From Azorinus chamasolen (Eukaryota; Mollusca; Bivalvia; Cardiida; Solecurtidae): a stretch of 64,000 nt of DNA. The position numbers and the translations under genes were made by a program. The stretch lies in contig OY755252.1 of assembly GCA_963576725.1 (NCBI GenBank), forward strand, positions 26,246,722 through 26,310,721. Direction: 5' to 3'. The notes beneath the pieces are model-generated. The model did no database searches. It saw only the letters and a list, made by a program, of their open reading frames with translations, and was not told the DNA's origin. Positions 11,879 to 24,409 of the stretch are shown piece by piece. Every line of letters begins with the position of its first letter. Positions within the stretch are counted from its first letter, which is position 1.

Positions 11879-14800
11879 CTGTAAAAACAAGAAATATCTT
11901 TTAAAAAGATATTCAGCGGCACTCAAATATTGGCACAATGTACAAAACAATCTCTGCAATATTTATGTCAATGTTTGGAGATTCTACTAGTACAGAGAAC
12001 TAGATATATGAAGGGTTGCATGTTATTATACTAGTTGAATGCACTTTAAAGCATAAAGTTTTTGTTTGTGCAGAGTCTGTAATTCCATAAAGAACTGTAT
12101 TTATTTAGCCTAGATCAACGCTTTAATCGACTTGTGTGCATCATCATTAATGACATCTTTAACCGAATCTACATGTATTTTTAAAACAATATAACCTACT
12201 CTATGAGCCCAAGTCCCATGTGATAGAGCCATAGTAATAGCCTTCAGTAAGTAGCTTTATATCAAAGAGAGCCAACAACCAGAGTCTAGGTGCTTTGGTC
12301 GGGGATAGTAATTAATACTATTAATACCACTACTCTAATATACTAAAAAACCCTTCTTCTTTATTTTCTATAGCACTGCCTGTGAATTATGGTGGTTTCG
12401 GCAAACTACCTGTTCGTCAAAGTGGACTTATGATCACATGTTGTATTAATTGATAGCAAAATGATAGTAAAGGTTTGAAAGTTTAATAGAGGTTTCGACA
12501 AACTGGTAATATTGCTCAGCAACCATTACCATGAGGTGATAAATATCAGTACATCAGTACTTTGATTTTATGGGAATTTCCAGGTCTTAAAATCTATTTT
12601 AAGAACAGAACTTTCGACAGTCGACAGGCTTCTGTCCCATGCTAAATATCTGTGTAAATAATTACTTTCTGTACTATATGGCGTTTTGACTGAACTCTAA
12701 GAAGTTTATAGAACATGTCTGTGTAACATGGTGCCTTACATGTGTTGTGATTATGTTAATTATTGCATTGAATTCAATTTGCGAGGCCGAAGCAGCTAAT
12801 TATCATAAAATATGGTGTTTGAAATAACTGCAATATCGTAATAATTACCCTGGGAAATTCGACACGTTTGTAGACTGTATATCAGAATTTTACATAGTTT
12901 CGGAATGTGTAGAGGCATATAAAAATGTTGTATGCCAGTCAAGGTATTCACTAATGAAAATACAGTTTACTACTAGGTCATATGCAAATTACAATGTAAC
13001 AGTTTCTCATTGGTGGAAAACTAGAACAAAAGTGAAAATAGACAGCTAGCCGCTGAACTAGACATTAAACCACTCAATAGATGCATCTTTAAAACTTGCA
13101 TTTGTACACTAACTTTGATCCTGAAGGGTGTATTTGACCTTTACCTGATCCCAATAAATAGATAAAGCTTTACCAGGTGCATGTATATACTAACATGAAG
13201 TTTCTATTTCAAAAGTTGGAGTCAACGTTTAAGTTGCTGACAGAAAACAAACAGGACAAAACGTTCACCCAAAGGCAGCATATAATATGCATGAGAATAC
13301 AAAATAGAATGCACAGAGCATGTATCTTCAGAAAACAGAATAGTCCGTGATCTCCTTGTTCCTACAGAACCAGTCTGGTCTGGGTCTTCTCCGATTGCAA
13401 ATGCCTAGTAAGGCGTATTCATGGGGGAAAAGGGAAACATTAAAATATTATATGATCCATTTAAAATCTCTGTATGAGGTACGTTAGAAATAAGCATAAC
13501 ATCAATATTATACACAGACGTTCTGAGGTACGTTCTGAGGTACATTTATGCACTTATACATTCACAGATGCTATGCAAACATTATGAGGTAAAAGGGTCA
13601 AACGTCAGTTTTGCTGTTACATATTGTTTCTATACTGTCGTTTCTCATCTAAAATGTTTGATACAAAATAGATTTTTCTGCATGATCAGTGCAGATTATT
13701 TTCTCTACATAAAAAGTGAACATCCAATGCAAACTCGGTTTTGTGAGTCTGTTTAGGAGTAATAATTAAAGGGGCAACACTACTCACGCCACCTAGTACC
13801 GGTTTAAGCAGTTTTCAAATTTCAAAACTAATGACATCAAATTAAATGATCCTGAAGAACCAGAAACATTAATAGATTTGTGTTCTACCTTTTGAGAGTG
13901 ATGTTGAGCTAGACCTTAAACAACTCAATAGGTGTATCTTTAAAAACTGCATTTGTTCACAAACTTTGATTCTGAAAGGTGACGTTGACTTTGACCTAAA
14001 ATATTAAATGGATTAAGCTGGAACAGATGCCTGTGTACACCAACATGAAGTTTCTTTTTCATCTGCTTCAAAAGTAGGAGTCAAGATTAAAGTTGCTGAT
14101 AGAAAATAAAAAGGACTAAACAGGTCACTCAAAGGCAACATTTATATATGTATTAAAACCTCTGTCTGAGGTACTTATATAAATACACATACCATCAATA
14201 CTATACATAGACGTTCGGAGGTAGTTTTATGCACACACACATACATGCACAGATGCTGTGCAAACCTTATGAGGTACAAGCGTCAATATCAGTTACTGAA
14301 GTTTTATGGTTATAAATATGTCCTTTGGGGCAGAGTTTTATTAAGATATCTAACAGCAAAAGTTAAAATGCAAAATGAGAAAATTGCAGACTCGGTTTTA
14401 TTGAGTCTGTTGATGAGTAGTAATTAAAACTGCAACACTACTCACGCCCCCTAGCACCGACTGAAGCATTATTCAATTTTACAAACAAATAACATCAAAA
14501 CTAATGACCCCAAAGGACCAGAAAATATAACGACACTGAGAATGAAGTACGGGGCGACCTTTACAGCCGCCAAACAAGTACTTCACACCTGCTGTTGTGA
14601 AGTAACACGAATTTTGAAAACTGTTTCTAAACTGCCTATCTCAACTAAAATGCTTAAAACAAAAAAAAACTTTCTCTACATTATCTGTGCTGATTACTTT
14701 CTCTACATCACCATAGACTATCCATCTGCCTACACATACTGGAAAGTTTATCTAACTGTGTGTTATAGTATGAACATTCCGAGGTAACAATGAACCACGG

Positions 14801-14941
14801 TTACTTTTTTCATTTCTTAAATTTCTGCAATACAAATGATTAATAACATGCATATTTGCATGGAAACGATACTTTAAAACATTTCTTTTGTAACAATATT
14901 CGTTAAAATTATACATGATATTATAAAAATTGGTGTTTTAC

Positions 14942-15037
14942 CTTTGTGAGAATCTGCAGAATATCCTTTTGATAATGCACCTGAAGTTTCTTTGACTGGC
15001 TTCAAGACTTGTATAGTTGCTGTAAGATTGTCAGCGT
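14942..15037 (-). CDS. Candidate 32-codon symmetric exon, array copy 3 (open)
   Basis: Same architecture as the copy at 11783: TTTATACAG acceptor, 96 bp, GTAAAA donor, phase 1 at both ends, no stop. It begins DADNLTATIQVLKP and ends KGYSADSHK. It differs from copy 2 at about nine of 32 residues. The ends (DAD..LTAT, SADSHK) are constant, and the centre (VKETSGAL against AEKHSGSL) varies. Confidence 0.35.
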
Positions 15038-15604
15038 CTGTATAAATAATAATTCCACAAAGAAAGTTTAGTAAGTAACAAAATGCTCGACAGTTTTTTT
15101 TCTTCGAAAGAAAACGTTTTACTGTAAGATATGGCATTGGCCATACCTCACTCAAATGATGAAACTCTTTGAGATGCACGAATACATCCATAATTTAGGT
15201 TCCGTATATAGCTTAAAAAGTTCTTTGTTATCTACGTTGACGTACGTAGATAAATACACATAACATCAATACTATACATAGACATTCTGAGGTAGTTTTA
15301 TGCTCACACACATACATACACAGATATGATTCAAACATTATGAGGTACAAGCGTCAAACATCAGTTTTATGGCTATAATTGTGTCCTATGGAGCACAGTC
15401 ATAAGATATTTAAACAGAAACAAATAGGACAAAATGTCACTCAAATACAGCATTTTAATATGCATAAGAATACACAAAATATAGAGCACAAAACATATAT
15501 CTTAAACAATCAAAGTAGACACTAATCCGACCGCTCCTACCGAACCAGTCTGGTCTGGGTCTTCTCCGATTGCAAAGGCCTAGTAAGGAGTATTCATGGA
15601 GAAA

Positions 15605-15960
15605 AGTATGGAACGCTGCAGCTGTCTTATTCTGAGGTCGGAAATGTTGAAACAGTATGTCGTCATGTCAAATGCATACGCTGTCCTGTTGAACTATTAT
15701 TTTATTATGTCAAACGCGTAAGTTGTCTTCTTCAAAACAAGTGCTGTTAAGTTAAATTTTTATGTCATTTTTTTTCAATAGATACGTCATCTTGTTATGT
15801 GATTATGTCAGTTATGTAAGCTATCTTCTTATAATCACAAGCCATTATGTTAAACTTGTATATTATCCTGTTGAATGGGTACGTTGTTCTGTTCACTGAA
15901 TTAGTGATCATGATGAATGTGCGTGTTGTCTTGTTCTAATAGCATGTCATTGTCTTATTT
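15605..15960 (+). repeat. Left inverted arm, 22-bp-period degenerate repeat
   Basis: TGGAACGCTGCAGCTGTCTT and the following sequence are the reverse complement of the DNA ending at 18832 (GACAACTGCGGCGTTCCA). The arm is built of degenerate TTATCCTGTTGAAC / TTATGTCAAAC-type pieces at roughly 22-bp spacing. Confidence 0.75.
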
Positions 15961-16760
15961 GACCTTGACCTCGAACATTAATAAAACATTGTCAGAAGCA
16001 TATCTCCTATACTATTGCATCTAATATTACCAGATTTGGTGTACGAATACAACTGGAGATTGCAGAGTGTCGCGTACCACTTTCTTTTCTTTGACCTTGA
16101 CCTTGATCTCTCTGACTTTGAACATTTAAAAAACCTTTTCCATAGCATATCGCCTCTACTATATCATCTAGGATTACCAAACTTGGTGTATGGATACATC
16201 TTGAAGTTGCGGAGTGTCGCGTACCACTTTCACTTCTCTAACCTTGACCTCTCTTGACCTTGAACATTAAAAAACTTGTCTAGGTCATATTTCCTGTACT
16301 AAATCATCTAGGATTACCAAACTTTGTGTATGGATACATCTTGAGGTTAAGAAATGTCGCGTACCACTTTCACTTCTCTGACATGAACCTTGACCTCGCT
16401 GACCATGGACATTAAAAAACCTTGTCCGGAGCATATCACCTATATTACATCATATACGATTACTAAACTTGGTGTATGGATTTATATTGGGAGTGTTGAG
16501 TATCGCACACAAATTAAAGGTCTCTTTGACCTTGATATTTGATATTGAACATTAAAAAACCTTGTCTGGAGCATATCTATTATACTTTATCAACTAGGAT
16601 TACTAAACTTGGTGTATGGATACAGCATGAGGTTACTTTCATATCCATGTGATCTTGACCTTGATAATGCTTTGTGGTGGATTTCGTGTCTCTGTGACCT
16701 TCATTTCCGACCTTGAACATATAAAAAACTCAACTGGACTTTGCCATTTTACTGACAAGC
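15955..16760 (+). repeat. Tandem repeat, period about 140-147 bp, five copies
   Basis: TTGGTGTATGGATACATCTT-type sequence recurs at 16036, 16183, 16323, 16469 and 16609. Each is followed by GTCGCGTACCACTTTCACTT and TGACCTTGACC, and preceded by GAGCATATC. The 80-codon open frame at 16015 lies wholly inside and is a repeat artefact. I recognise this as a satellite-like repeat common in bivalves. Confidence 0.85.
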
Positions 16761-16769
16761 ATACAGCGG

Positions 16770-17580
16770 GAGCATTTGTGTCCTATGGACTCATCTAGTC
16801 TAGTTATTGTTTCCAATTTCGTGACATTCTCGAAAAAGTCGAGTTCGCTGTCCTCCGACAGCTCTTGTTAAACTTACAAACAACTTTAGATTAATTTCAT
16901 CCCGCATTATATTAAAACATTGAATTTTTCTTATCATTGGAAATCTTTCATAGATTTCTAATACGGTATATATCCTTTATCCTGTCACGTGCCTCTTTTC
17001 CTGACGGATAACAAGGTGACTGATAAACTTTTTGTTATTATGTCAGTTGGTCACATGACCTGTAGCCGAAACTACTTTTTTACCGAGACGCTTATTTCGT
17101 CAATACACAAATTTACGTCTACCGAGTACTGAATAAAAAAGTTTAACAAAGCGAATTTGTTGATTTCAATCGATACCCATTAAACTAAATAGATCTAGAT
17201 CTAATTCTTTCACTTCATTCTCCCAAACTTATATTTTTAGCCCTAGACTAGATCTAGGAGTAGATCAAGATCTAGCCTAGATCTAGTTGTTTGTCGCGAA
17301 ATTACCGTGTTTAGATAAATCCACATCAAGAATCATACATCGTCTAGATATCGTCAAGTGACAGGTTCTTTTTCTCACATAACCAACCAGACCAACGGTT
17401 TTGTCTTGAGCATTTTTAAAGCAATGTGATTTTTTGGCATTCCAGTGACGTACGTAATAACGCCTTTATAGTGACGTCACCAACAGTCTAGAGCCAGTAG
17501 AGTCGGGTATACGTTGCGGTGCATTTTGTGGTACATTCGGTACAAAATAATAAGAATAATATTTTGCTGTCGTGACAAGG
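16770..17580. other. Unassigned sequence in the 3.9-kb insertion
   Basis: No open frame of note. It contains a cluster of overlapping AGATCTAG words (17190-17290), for example CTAGATCTAG-like palindromes, whose role is unknown. Confidence 0.4.
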
Positions 17581-17584
17581 ATAA

Positions 17585-17733
17585 ATAGAATATTTGGCTC
17601 CTACCTTTGAATGAGAAATGTTATCTGGCTCGGCTTCTGAATATATCAGGTTCGCCTTCGGCTCACCTGATATATTCATCCGCCTTGCCAGATAACATTT
17701 CTCATTCAAAACTAGGAACCAAATATTCTCTAT
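17585..17733. repeat. Near-perfect hairpin element, arms about 72 bp
   Basis: AGAATATTTGGCTCCTACCT, then TGAATGAGAAATGTTATCTGGC and GAATATATCAGGTTCGCC, are mirrored by the following bases up to AGGAACCAAATATTCT. The arms nearly abut (centre at about 17660). It looks like a short MITE or a strong cruciform site. A 73-codon minus-strand frame over it is an artefact. Confidence 0.8.
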
Positions 17734-17879
17734 ATATGTGTAAAAATATTTTGTAAAATAAAAATATTTTCCGACCTAGTCTACCTACCCCATACTTTTT
17801 ACAAGGAAATCGGAATTGCAGAAAAATGTATGCCTGAATATAAAATAACAATTTGTAGACGTTTATATCTTCTAGTCAT

Positions 17880-18832
17880 TAAGAATTTTACATGCTGAAT
17901 AACATAATGGCATACCGTTTGAACAAGACAACACGCACATTCAACATGATCACTGTTTCAGTGTACTGAACAACGTACCCCTTCAACAGGATAACAAATT
18001 AACATATCAGTTTAACATAATGACATATAGTTATAACAAGATAGCTTACAAAACTGACATAATCACATTTGAATTTAACAAAATGACGTATTTTCATAAG
18101 AAAATGACGTATGTATTTAACATAATGACATAGCAATGTAACATAAAACACTTGTTTTGAAGAAGACAACGTACGCGTTTGCCATAAGAGCATGTTAGTT
18201 CAACAGGATAGCATATGTATTTGACATAACGACATACTGTTTCATGAAGACCACATGCTGAATAACATAATGACATGCTGTTTGAACAAGACAACATGCA
18301 CATTCAACATAATCACTATTTCATTTAACAAAACAACGTACCCCTTCAACAGGATAACAAATTAATTTAATAAATGATATATGGTTATAACAAGATATAA
18401 TCACATTGGAATTTAACCTGATGACGTATGTGTTCAACTGAATGACATAACAAATTAACATAACAACACTTGTATTGAAGAAGACAACTTACCCATTTGA
18501 TCTAATAGCATAGTAGTTTAACAGTGAACAAAATAACATACCCGTTTAACAGGATAACATGTTAGTCTAACATAATGATGTATGATTATAACAAAATTGC
18601 TTGCAGAACTGACATAATCACATATTCGAATTGAACAAGATGACGTTCTATTTAACATGATGACATAACAATTTCACATAACAACACTTGTTTTGAAGAG
18701 GATAACTTATGTTTGACATAATAACATTATAGTTCAACAGGATAACATATGTTTTTGACATGACGACATAATGTTTCAACAAGACAACATTTCCGACATC
18801 AGCATAAGACAACTGCGGCGTTCCATAGAAAA
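17880..18832 (-). repeat. Right inverted arm, about three higher-order repeats
   Basis: Reverse-complement partner of 15605-15960 but roughly three times as long. On the minus strand the ATGTCGTCATGTCAAA start recurs, and CTTCTTCAAAACAAGTG recurs three times, giving higher-order units of about 300-350 bp. These are made of degenerate pieces of about 22 bp (TTATCCTGTTGAAC and relatives). The arms have therefore expanded or contracted unequally since the palindrome formed. Confidence 0.75.
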
Positions 18833-19117
18833 GTGTTAATGATAATTTAGAACGACTTTGCAAAGAAACATACTGGATCCATAAAATGGACACTCTTACA
18901 CCAAAAGGTTTAAATGCAAAAGCTATATTTGATATCTAAAAGTTATATATGATATCTAATTGTTCTATTAAATATACTTGATACACATATTTTCCTGTTA
19001 ATTAACGTAACGTTACAGAGGCATACAGTCGATATTTCCTATTTTTGGTTTTTATATATATCTCTATAGGAATTATTCGTATTCTTGCAATCCGCCTGTA
19101 TGCATTTTCAGACATTC

Positions 19118-19302
19118 TTAACCCTTTCCTCCTTGAATATTCATGTAAGAAATATTTACGCCAATAGTATGAATTACTCATAACTATTTTTTATCATCAG
19201 CAAGCAGATCCTGATCAGATGGCTCTGATATGAGCCGTCTGATCTAGGTCTACTCTGTTTGCAATGTCGTAGAAATGGGTATCTATGGAGTAAAGGGATA
19301 AA
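19118..19302. mobile_element. TTAA-flanked hairpin MITE (piggyBac-like)
   Basis: Starts TTAACCCTTTCCTCC and ends AAAGGGATAA. The centre is the hairpin GATCAGATGGCTC / GAGCCGTCTGATC followed by TAGGTCTACTCTGTTTGCA. TTAA target sites and CCCTTT termini are typical of piggyBac-derived MITEs. No transposase is present. Confidence 0.65.
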
Positions 19303-20457
19303 CTCGTCGTAACGTTACGTTTAATTTTCCAGCCATTGTTTATACGATGACGTTACTTCCGTGACGTTAAGTATATTATAGTTGTTATGCACTGATGAAG
19401 ATGTAAATCGAAACATGTATGCAGTAAAATAAAAAAACGTGTTGGTTGTTAATTTATCCCATATAGAAAAGTGTTAACATACAAATATTATGTGATCCAT
19501 TTAAAACCTCTGTCTGAGGTACGTAATTAGAAGCACATACCATCAATACTATACACAGACGTTCTGTGGAAAATATATGCACTCACACACAAACATACAC
19601 AGATGCGGGGCAAACATTATGAGGTACAACTGTCAAACATCAGTTACTGAAGTTTTATGGTTGTACATTTAATGTATGTCACATCAAACACATTTATAAG
19701 ATATCTAAGTTATACTTAAGTTATACTTAAGTATATTTATGAATACAGTCTTAGACAGATGAAAATCACTCAATGAAAAGACTTAATCCAAATGAAATGT
19801 GTTATTCCTACACCCTTAATAGATACGAATTATCAAATACTAACGCCTTTATACTTACAATCATTTAAACTACAATTATATTACATGAAACACAATTATC
19901 AGATATCTAAGCACTGGCCGGTTCAAAATTATGCTTAGCTAATTAGACTTGAGTTGTGCTTAATTATTTTTATGAATACAGTCATAGACAGATAAAAATC
20001 ACTCAATGGACATACTTAATGAAATGTGTTATTCCTACACTCTTAATAGATATGAATTCACAATTACTAACGCATTTAATACTTACAATCACTTAAAGTA
20101 CAATACCAATTATCAGAATACAAACACGACCTTTGAAAATTGTTTCTAAATTGTTATATCTCATCTAAAATGTTTGGAACAAAATAGATCTTCTCTACAT
20201 AATCAGTGCAGATTATTTTCACTACATCGCCACAGAAAATCCAATCTGCATACTGTGAGAATATAAAACTTTATCTGGGAAGGCCTACTGACTGTGTACC
20301 ATTGAACCACTATTTCTATTTCTTAACATTCTGCAGTACAAATGTTGTCAATACAAATTTAGTAACATGTATATATGCCTGACAACGATATTTGCAAAAT
20401 TTGTTTATAGCAATCCGCCTTGCAGTTATACAAGTAATTATACAGGTTTACGATTAC

Positions 20458-20543
20458 CTTTGTAAGAATCTGCAGAATATCCTTTTGATAATTAACCGGG
20501 ATGTTCTTCGGCTTGCTTCAAGACTTGTACAGTTGCTGTAAGA
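20458..20543 (-). pseudogene. Exon-like module, array copy 4 (broken)
   Basis: Same donor context (GTAATC) but only 86 bp to the first AG. It carries an in-frame TAA in the middle, and the acceptor-proximal ten bases are deleted. A decayed duplicate of the 96-bp module. Confidence 0.4.
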
Positions 20544-22970
20544 CTGTCAAAATAACAATTTAACAAAGCAGTGTTATGTTTGATTTGCATAACAAAATGC
20601 TAGACGGTTTAATTTTCCTCCAAAGATAACGTTTACTTAAAAACATGGCATTGGCGCATGAGCATATCAACTTTATTCTTTTTCTGCAATCATTGATCTT
20701 TTATTTTGATCCAAAGAGTGATTGTGACCTAGACCTTAACCCATTCAATAGATGCATCTTTAAAACCTGCATTTGTACACTAACTTTGATCCTGAAGGGT
20801 GTATTCGACATTTACCTGATCCCAATAAATAGATAGAGCTTTACCAGGTGCATGTATATACTAACATGAAGTTTCTATTTCATCTATTCCAAAACGTTGG
20901 AGTCAACGTTTAAGTTGCTGACAGAAAACAAACAGGACAAACAGTTCACCCAAAGGCAGCATTTAAATATGCATGAGAATACAACATATAAAGCACAGGG
21001 CATGCATCTTCAACAAACAGAATAGTCCGTGATCTCCTTGTTCCTACAGAACCAGTCTGGTCTGGGTCTTCTCCGATTGCAAAGGCCTGTCAAGGCGTAT
21101 TCATGGGGGAAGGGGGAAACATACAAATATTCTGTGATCCATTTAAAATTTCTGCCTGAGGTACGGAATAAATACACATAACATCAATATTATACGCAGG
21201 TGTTCTGAGGTACATTTATGCACGCAAACATTCACAGATGCTATGCAAACATTATGAGGTAAAAGGGTCAAACATCAGTTACTGAAGATTTAGGGTTAAA
21301 AAATGCTTCATACTGTCGTTTGTCATCTAAAATGTTTGATACAAAATAGGGTTTCTCTGCATAACCAGTGCAGATTATTTTCTCCACATCAAGAAACAAT
21401 ATCCAATCTACCTACGGTGAGAATCGACACATTATAGGAAGGCTAATACTGTGTGTTATATCATGAACATTCCGAGGTAACAATGAACCACATTTACTAT
21501 TTTCATTTCTTCACATTCTGTAGTACAAATGCTGTCAACACAAACTTAACAATATGCACATTTGCATGAAAACGATATATGCTAACACTTCTTTTATAAC
21601 ATTCTGCAATCTAATTATGCATGTATTCTGAAAATGTGTTACCCTTCGGAAGCAAAACTAGAAAGGCAAAAAGAAAACATTTGCAGACTCAGTTTTTGTG
21701 AGTCTGTTCATGAGTAATAATTAAAAGTGCAACACTACTCACGTCATCTAGCACTGGTTTAAGCAGTATTCAATTTTCAAAACTAATGACATCAAAATAA
21801 ATGATCCCGAATGACATGACAAATTAACAGATATGTGGTTTACCTTTTGAGAGTAATTTTGACCTAGACCTTAAACAACTTAAATGCATCTTTAAAAACT
21901 GCATTTGTGCACAAACTTTTTGAAAGGTGACGTTGACCCTGACCTAATCCCATTAAATAGATAAAGCTTAAATAGATGCATGTGTACGCTAACATGAAGT
22001 TTCTATTTTATCTGCTTCAAAAGTAGGTGTCAAGATTAAAGTTGCTGATAGAAAACAAACAGGACTAAACAGGTCACTCAAAGGCAACATTCAAACGTCT
22101 GTTTGAGGTATGTACATGTATATACATACACATACCATCAATACTATACATAGACGTTCTGAGGTAATTTTATGCACACATACATTCACAGATGCTCTGC
22201 AAACATTATGAGGTACAAGCTTCAAACATCAGTTACTGAAGTTTTATGGTTATATTTATATCCTTTGGAGCACAGTTATATTAAGATATCTAAACAGAAA
22301 CCAAACCGGACAAAATGTCATTCAAATACAGCATTTTAATATGCATAAGAATACAAAAAATATACAAAGCATATTTCTTAAACAAACAAAGTAGACCCTG
22401 ACGTACGTTATAATACACATACCATCAATACTATACACACATGTTCTGAGGTACATTTATGAACACACACATACATAGATGCTATGCAAACATTATGAGG
22501 TACAAGCGTCAAACATCAATTACTGAATTTTTAAGTTTATCATTATGTCCTATGAAACATTGTTATAAGATAATTAAATACTGGCCGTTTCAAAATTATG
22601 CTTAGCTAATTAGACTGAGCTATACTTAAGTAATTTTATTAAAATAGTCTTAGGCAGATGAAAGTCACTTAAATTAAAAACTTTTCTACGTTTCATTAGC
22701 TAATCAGACTGAGTAATACCTCGCCATAGATCATCAAATCTGTGGGAATATAGAACTTTATCTGGGAAGGCTTACTGACTGTGTGTTATATCATGAACGT
22801 TCCGAGGTAACAATGAACCCCAATTTCCATTTCTTAACATTCTGCAGTACAAATGTTATTCACACAAATTTAGCACAATGCATATATGCTTGACAAGGAT
22901 ATTTGCAAATCCGTTTGTAACAATCTGCCTTGCAGATATACTAGAAGTAATTATACAGGTTTATGATTAC

Positions 22971-23067
22971 CTTTGTGAGAATCTACAGAATGTCCTTTTG
23001 ATAAGAAACCGGAATGTCCTTCGGCTGACTTCAAAACCTGTACAGTTGCTGTAAGATTGTCAGGCAT
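22971..23067 (-). pseudogene. Exon-like module, array copy 5 (one-base insertion)
   Basis: TTTATACAG acceptor and GTAATC donor are intact and the reading PDNLTATVQVLKSAEGHSG...VDSHK is open. However, one extra C near the 5' end makes it 97 bp, so it no longer preserves frame. Confidence 0.4.
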
Positions 23068-24409
23068 CTGTATAAATAACAATTAAACAAAGCAGTGCTT
23101 GATTTACATAGCAAACTACTAGACAATTTAACTTTCCTGCAAAGGTAACGTTTTACTTAAAGACATGGTATTGGCAGATGAGCAAATCAACAATTAAGCC
23201 TCTAAAGAGGCAAACGCCAACATTATTATTTTTCTGCAATCATTGATATTTTATCACAAAGAGTGATTGTAACCTAGACCTTAACCCACCCAATAAATGC
23301 ATCATTAAAACCTGCATTTGTACACTAAATTTGATCCTGCAAGCTGTATTTGACCTTTATCTGATGCCATTAAATAGATACAGCTTTAACAGATGCATGT
23401 ATATACTAACAGAAAGTTTCTATTTCATCTATTTCAAAAGTTGCGGTCAGAAAACAAACAGGACAAAAAGTTCAACAAAGGCAGCATGTACATATGCATG
23501 AGAATACCAAATATAAAGCACAGAACATGTATCGTCAGCAAACAGAATATTCCGTGATCTTACAGTTCCTACCGAACCAGTTTGGGCTGGGTCTTCTCCG
23601 GTTGCAAAGGCCTAGTAAGGCGTATTTATGGGGAAAGGGTTGACATACAACTATTATGTGGTTCATTTAAAACCTCTGTCTGATGTACGTAATAAACAAA
23701 CATAACATAAATACTATACGCAGACGTTCTGAGGTACATTTATGGATTCACACAGACACAGATGCTGTGTAAACATGAGGTAAAAGGGTCAAACATCAGT
23801 TGCTGCAGTTTTACGGTTAAAATTGTTTTATACTGCCGTTTCTCATCTAAAATGTTTGAAACAAAACAGTTTTTCTCTGCATAATCAGTGCAGATTATTT
23901 GCTCTTCATCAAGAAAGAACTCCAATCTGCCTACGGTGAGAATCGAACACATTCTAGGAAGGCTAACTAACTGTGTTTTATATCATGAACATTCCGAGGT
24001 AACAATGAACCACATCTTCTATTTTCATTTCTGAACAATCTACAGTACAAATGCTGTCAACACAAATTTAAACGACATGCATATTTGCATGAAAACTATA
24101 TATGCTAACACTTCCTTTATAACAATTTGCGTTACAATTATACATCCATGTATATTCTGAAAATGGGTGAACCTTCGAAAGCAAAAGTAGAAATGCAAAA
24201 AGAGAAAATTGCAGACTTTGTTTTATTGAGTATGTTCATGAGTAGTAATTACAAGTGCAATACTACTCACGCCCCCTAGCACCGGCTTAAGCAGTATTCA
24301 ATTTTAAGAACTAATAGCATCGAAACTAATGATCCCGAAGAACAATAAAATTACCTTTTGAGAGTGATTTTGACTCAGACCTTAAAAAACACGATGTTTA
24401 AAAAGATAC

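Larger units (their letters stand above)
15605..19464. mobile_element. 3.9-kb composite insertion in the 2.5-kb array
   Basis: The array sequence stops after TTCATGGAGAAAAG near 15605 and resumes at TGTTAACATACAAATATTAT (19466), which matches other units (for example 21118). Between them lies foreign DNA with inverted arms (15605-15960 and 17880-18832), a 145-bp tandem repeat (15955-16760), a perfect hairpin (17585-17733) and a TTAA hairpin element (19118-19302). ATAGAAAAGTGTTAA occurs at both 18829 and 19456, so the true right boundary could be either. No transposase or other protein was recognised inside. Confidence 0.65.
7860..24400. repeat. Higher-order tandem array, unit about 2.5 kb
   Basis: The same ordered blocks recur along 16.5 kb. 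(1) A 96-bp exon-like module (9271, 11783, 14942, 20458, 22971). (2) A type 1 block GACCTTAACCCACTCAATAG (8382, 9619, 13058, 20725, 23272). (3) A block TCTGGTCTGGGTCTTCTCCG (about 8700, 9955, 13375, 15550, 21060, 23580). (4) A GAGTCTGTTCATGAG / ACTACTCACGCC block (10490, 13750, 14400, 21690, 24230). (5) A type 2 block GACCTTAAACAACTCAATAG (10640, 13908, 21850, 24375). Spacing between exon-like modules is about 2.5 kb where uninterrupted (9271 to 11783; 20458 to 22971). One unit is longer by unique sequence at about 11900-13020, and another is split by the 15605-19464 insertion. Copies are visibly diverged, so the amplification is not recent. Confidence 0.85.

Noticed and set aside
14874..15191. 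105-codon minus-strand open frame as a single gene
   Set aside because: Only the 32 codons between 15037 and 14942 are conserved among array units; the flanking codons are intron-like and vary between copies.
7860..24400. CRISPR array
   Set aside because: Units are kilobase-sized, diverged and composite; there are no short identical repeats with unique spacers, and the DNA is eukaryotic.
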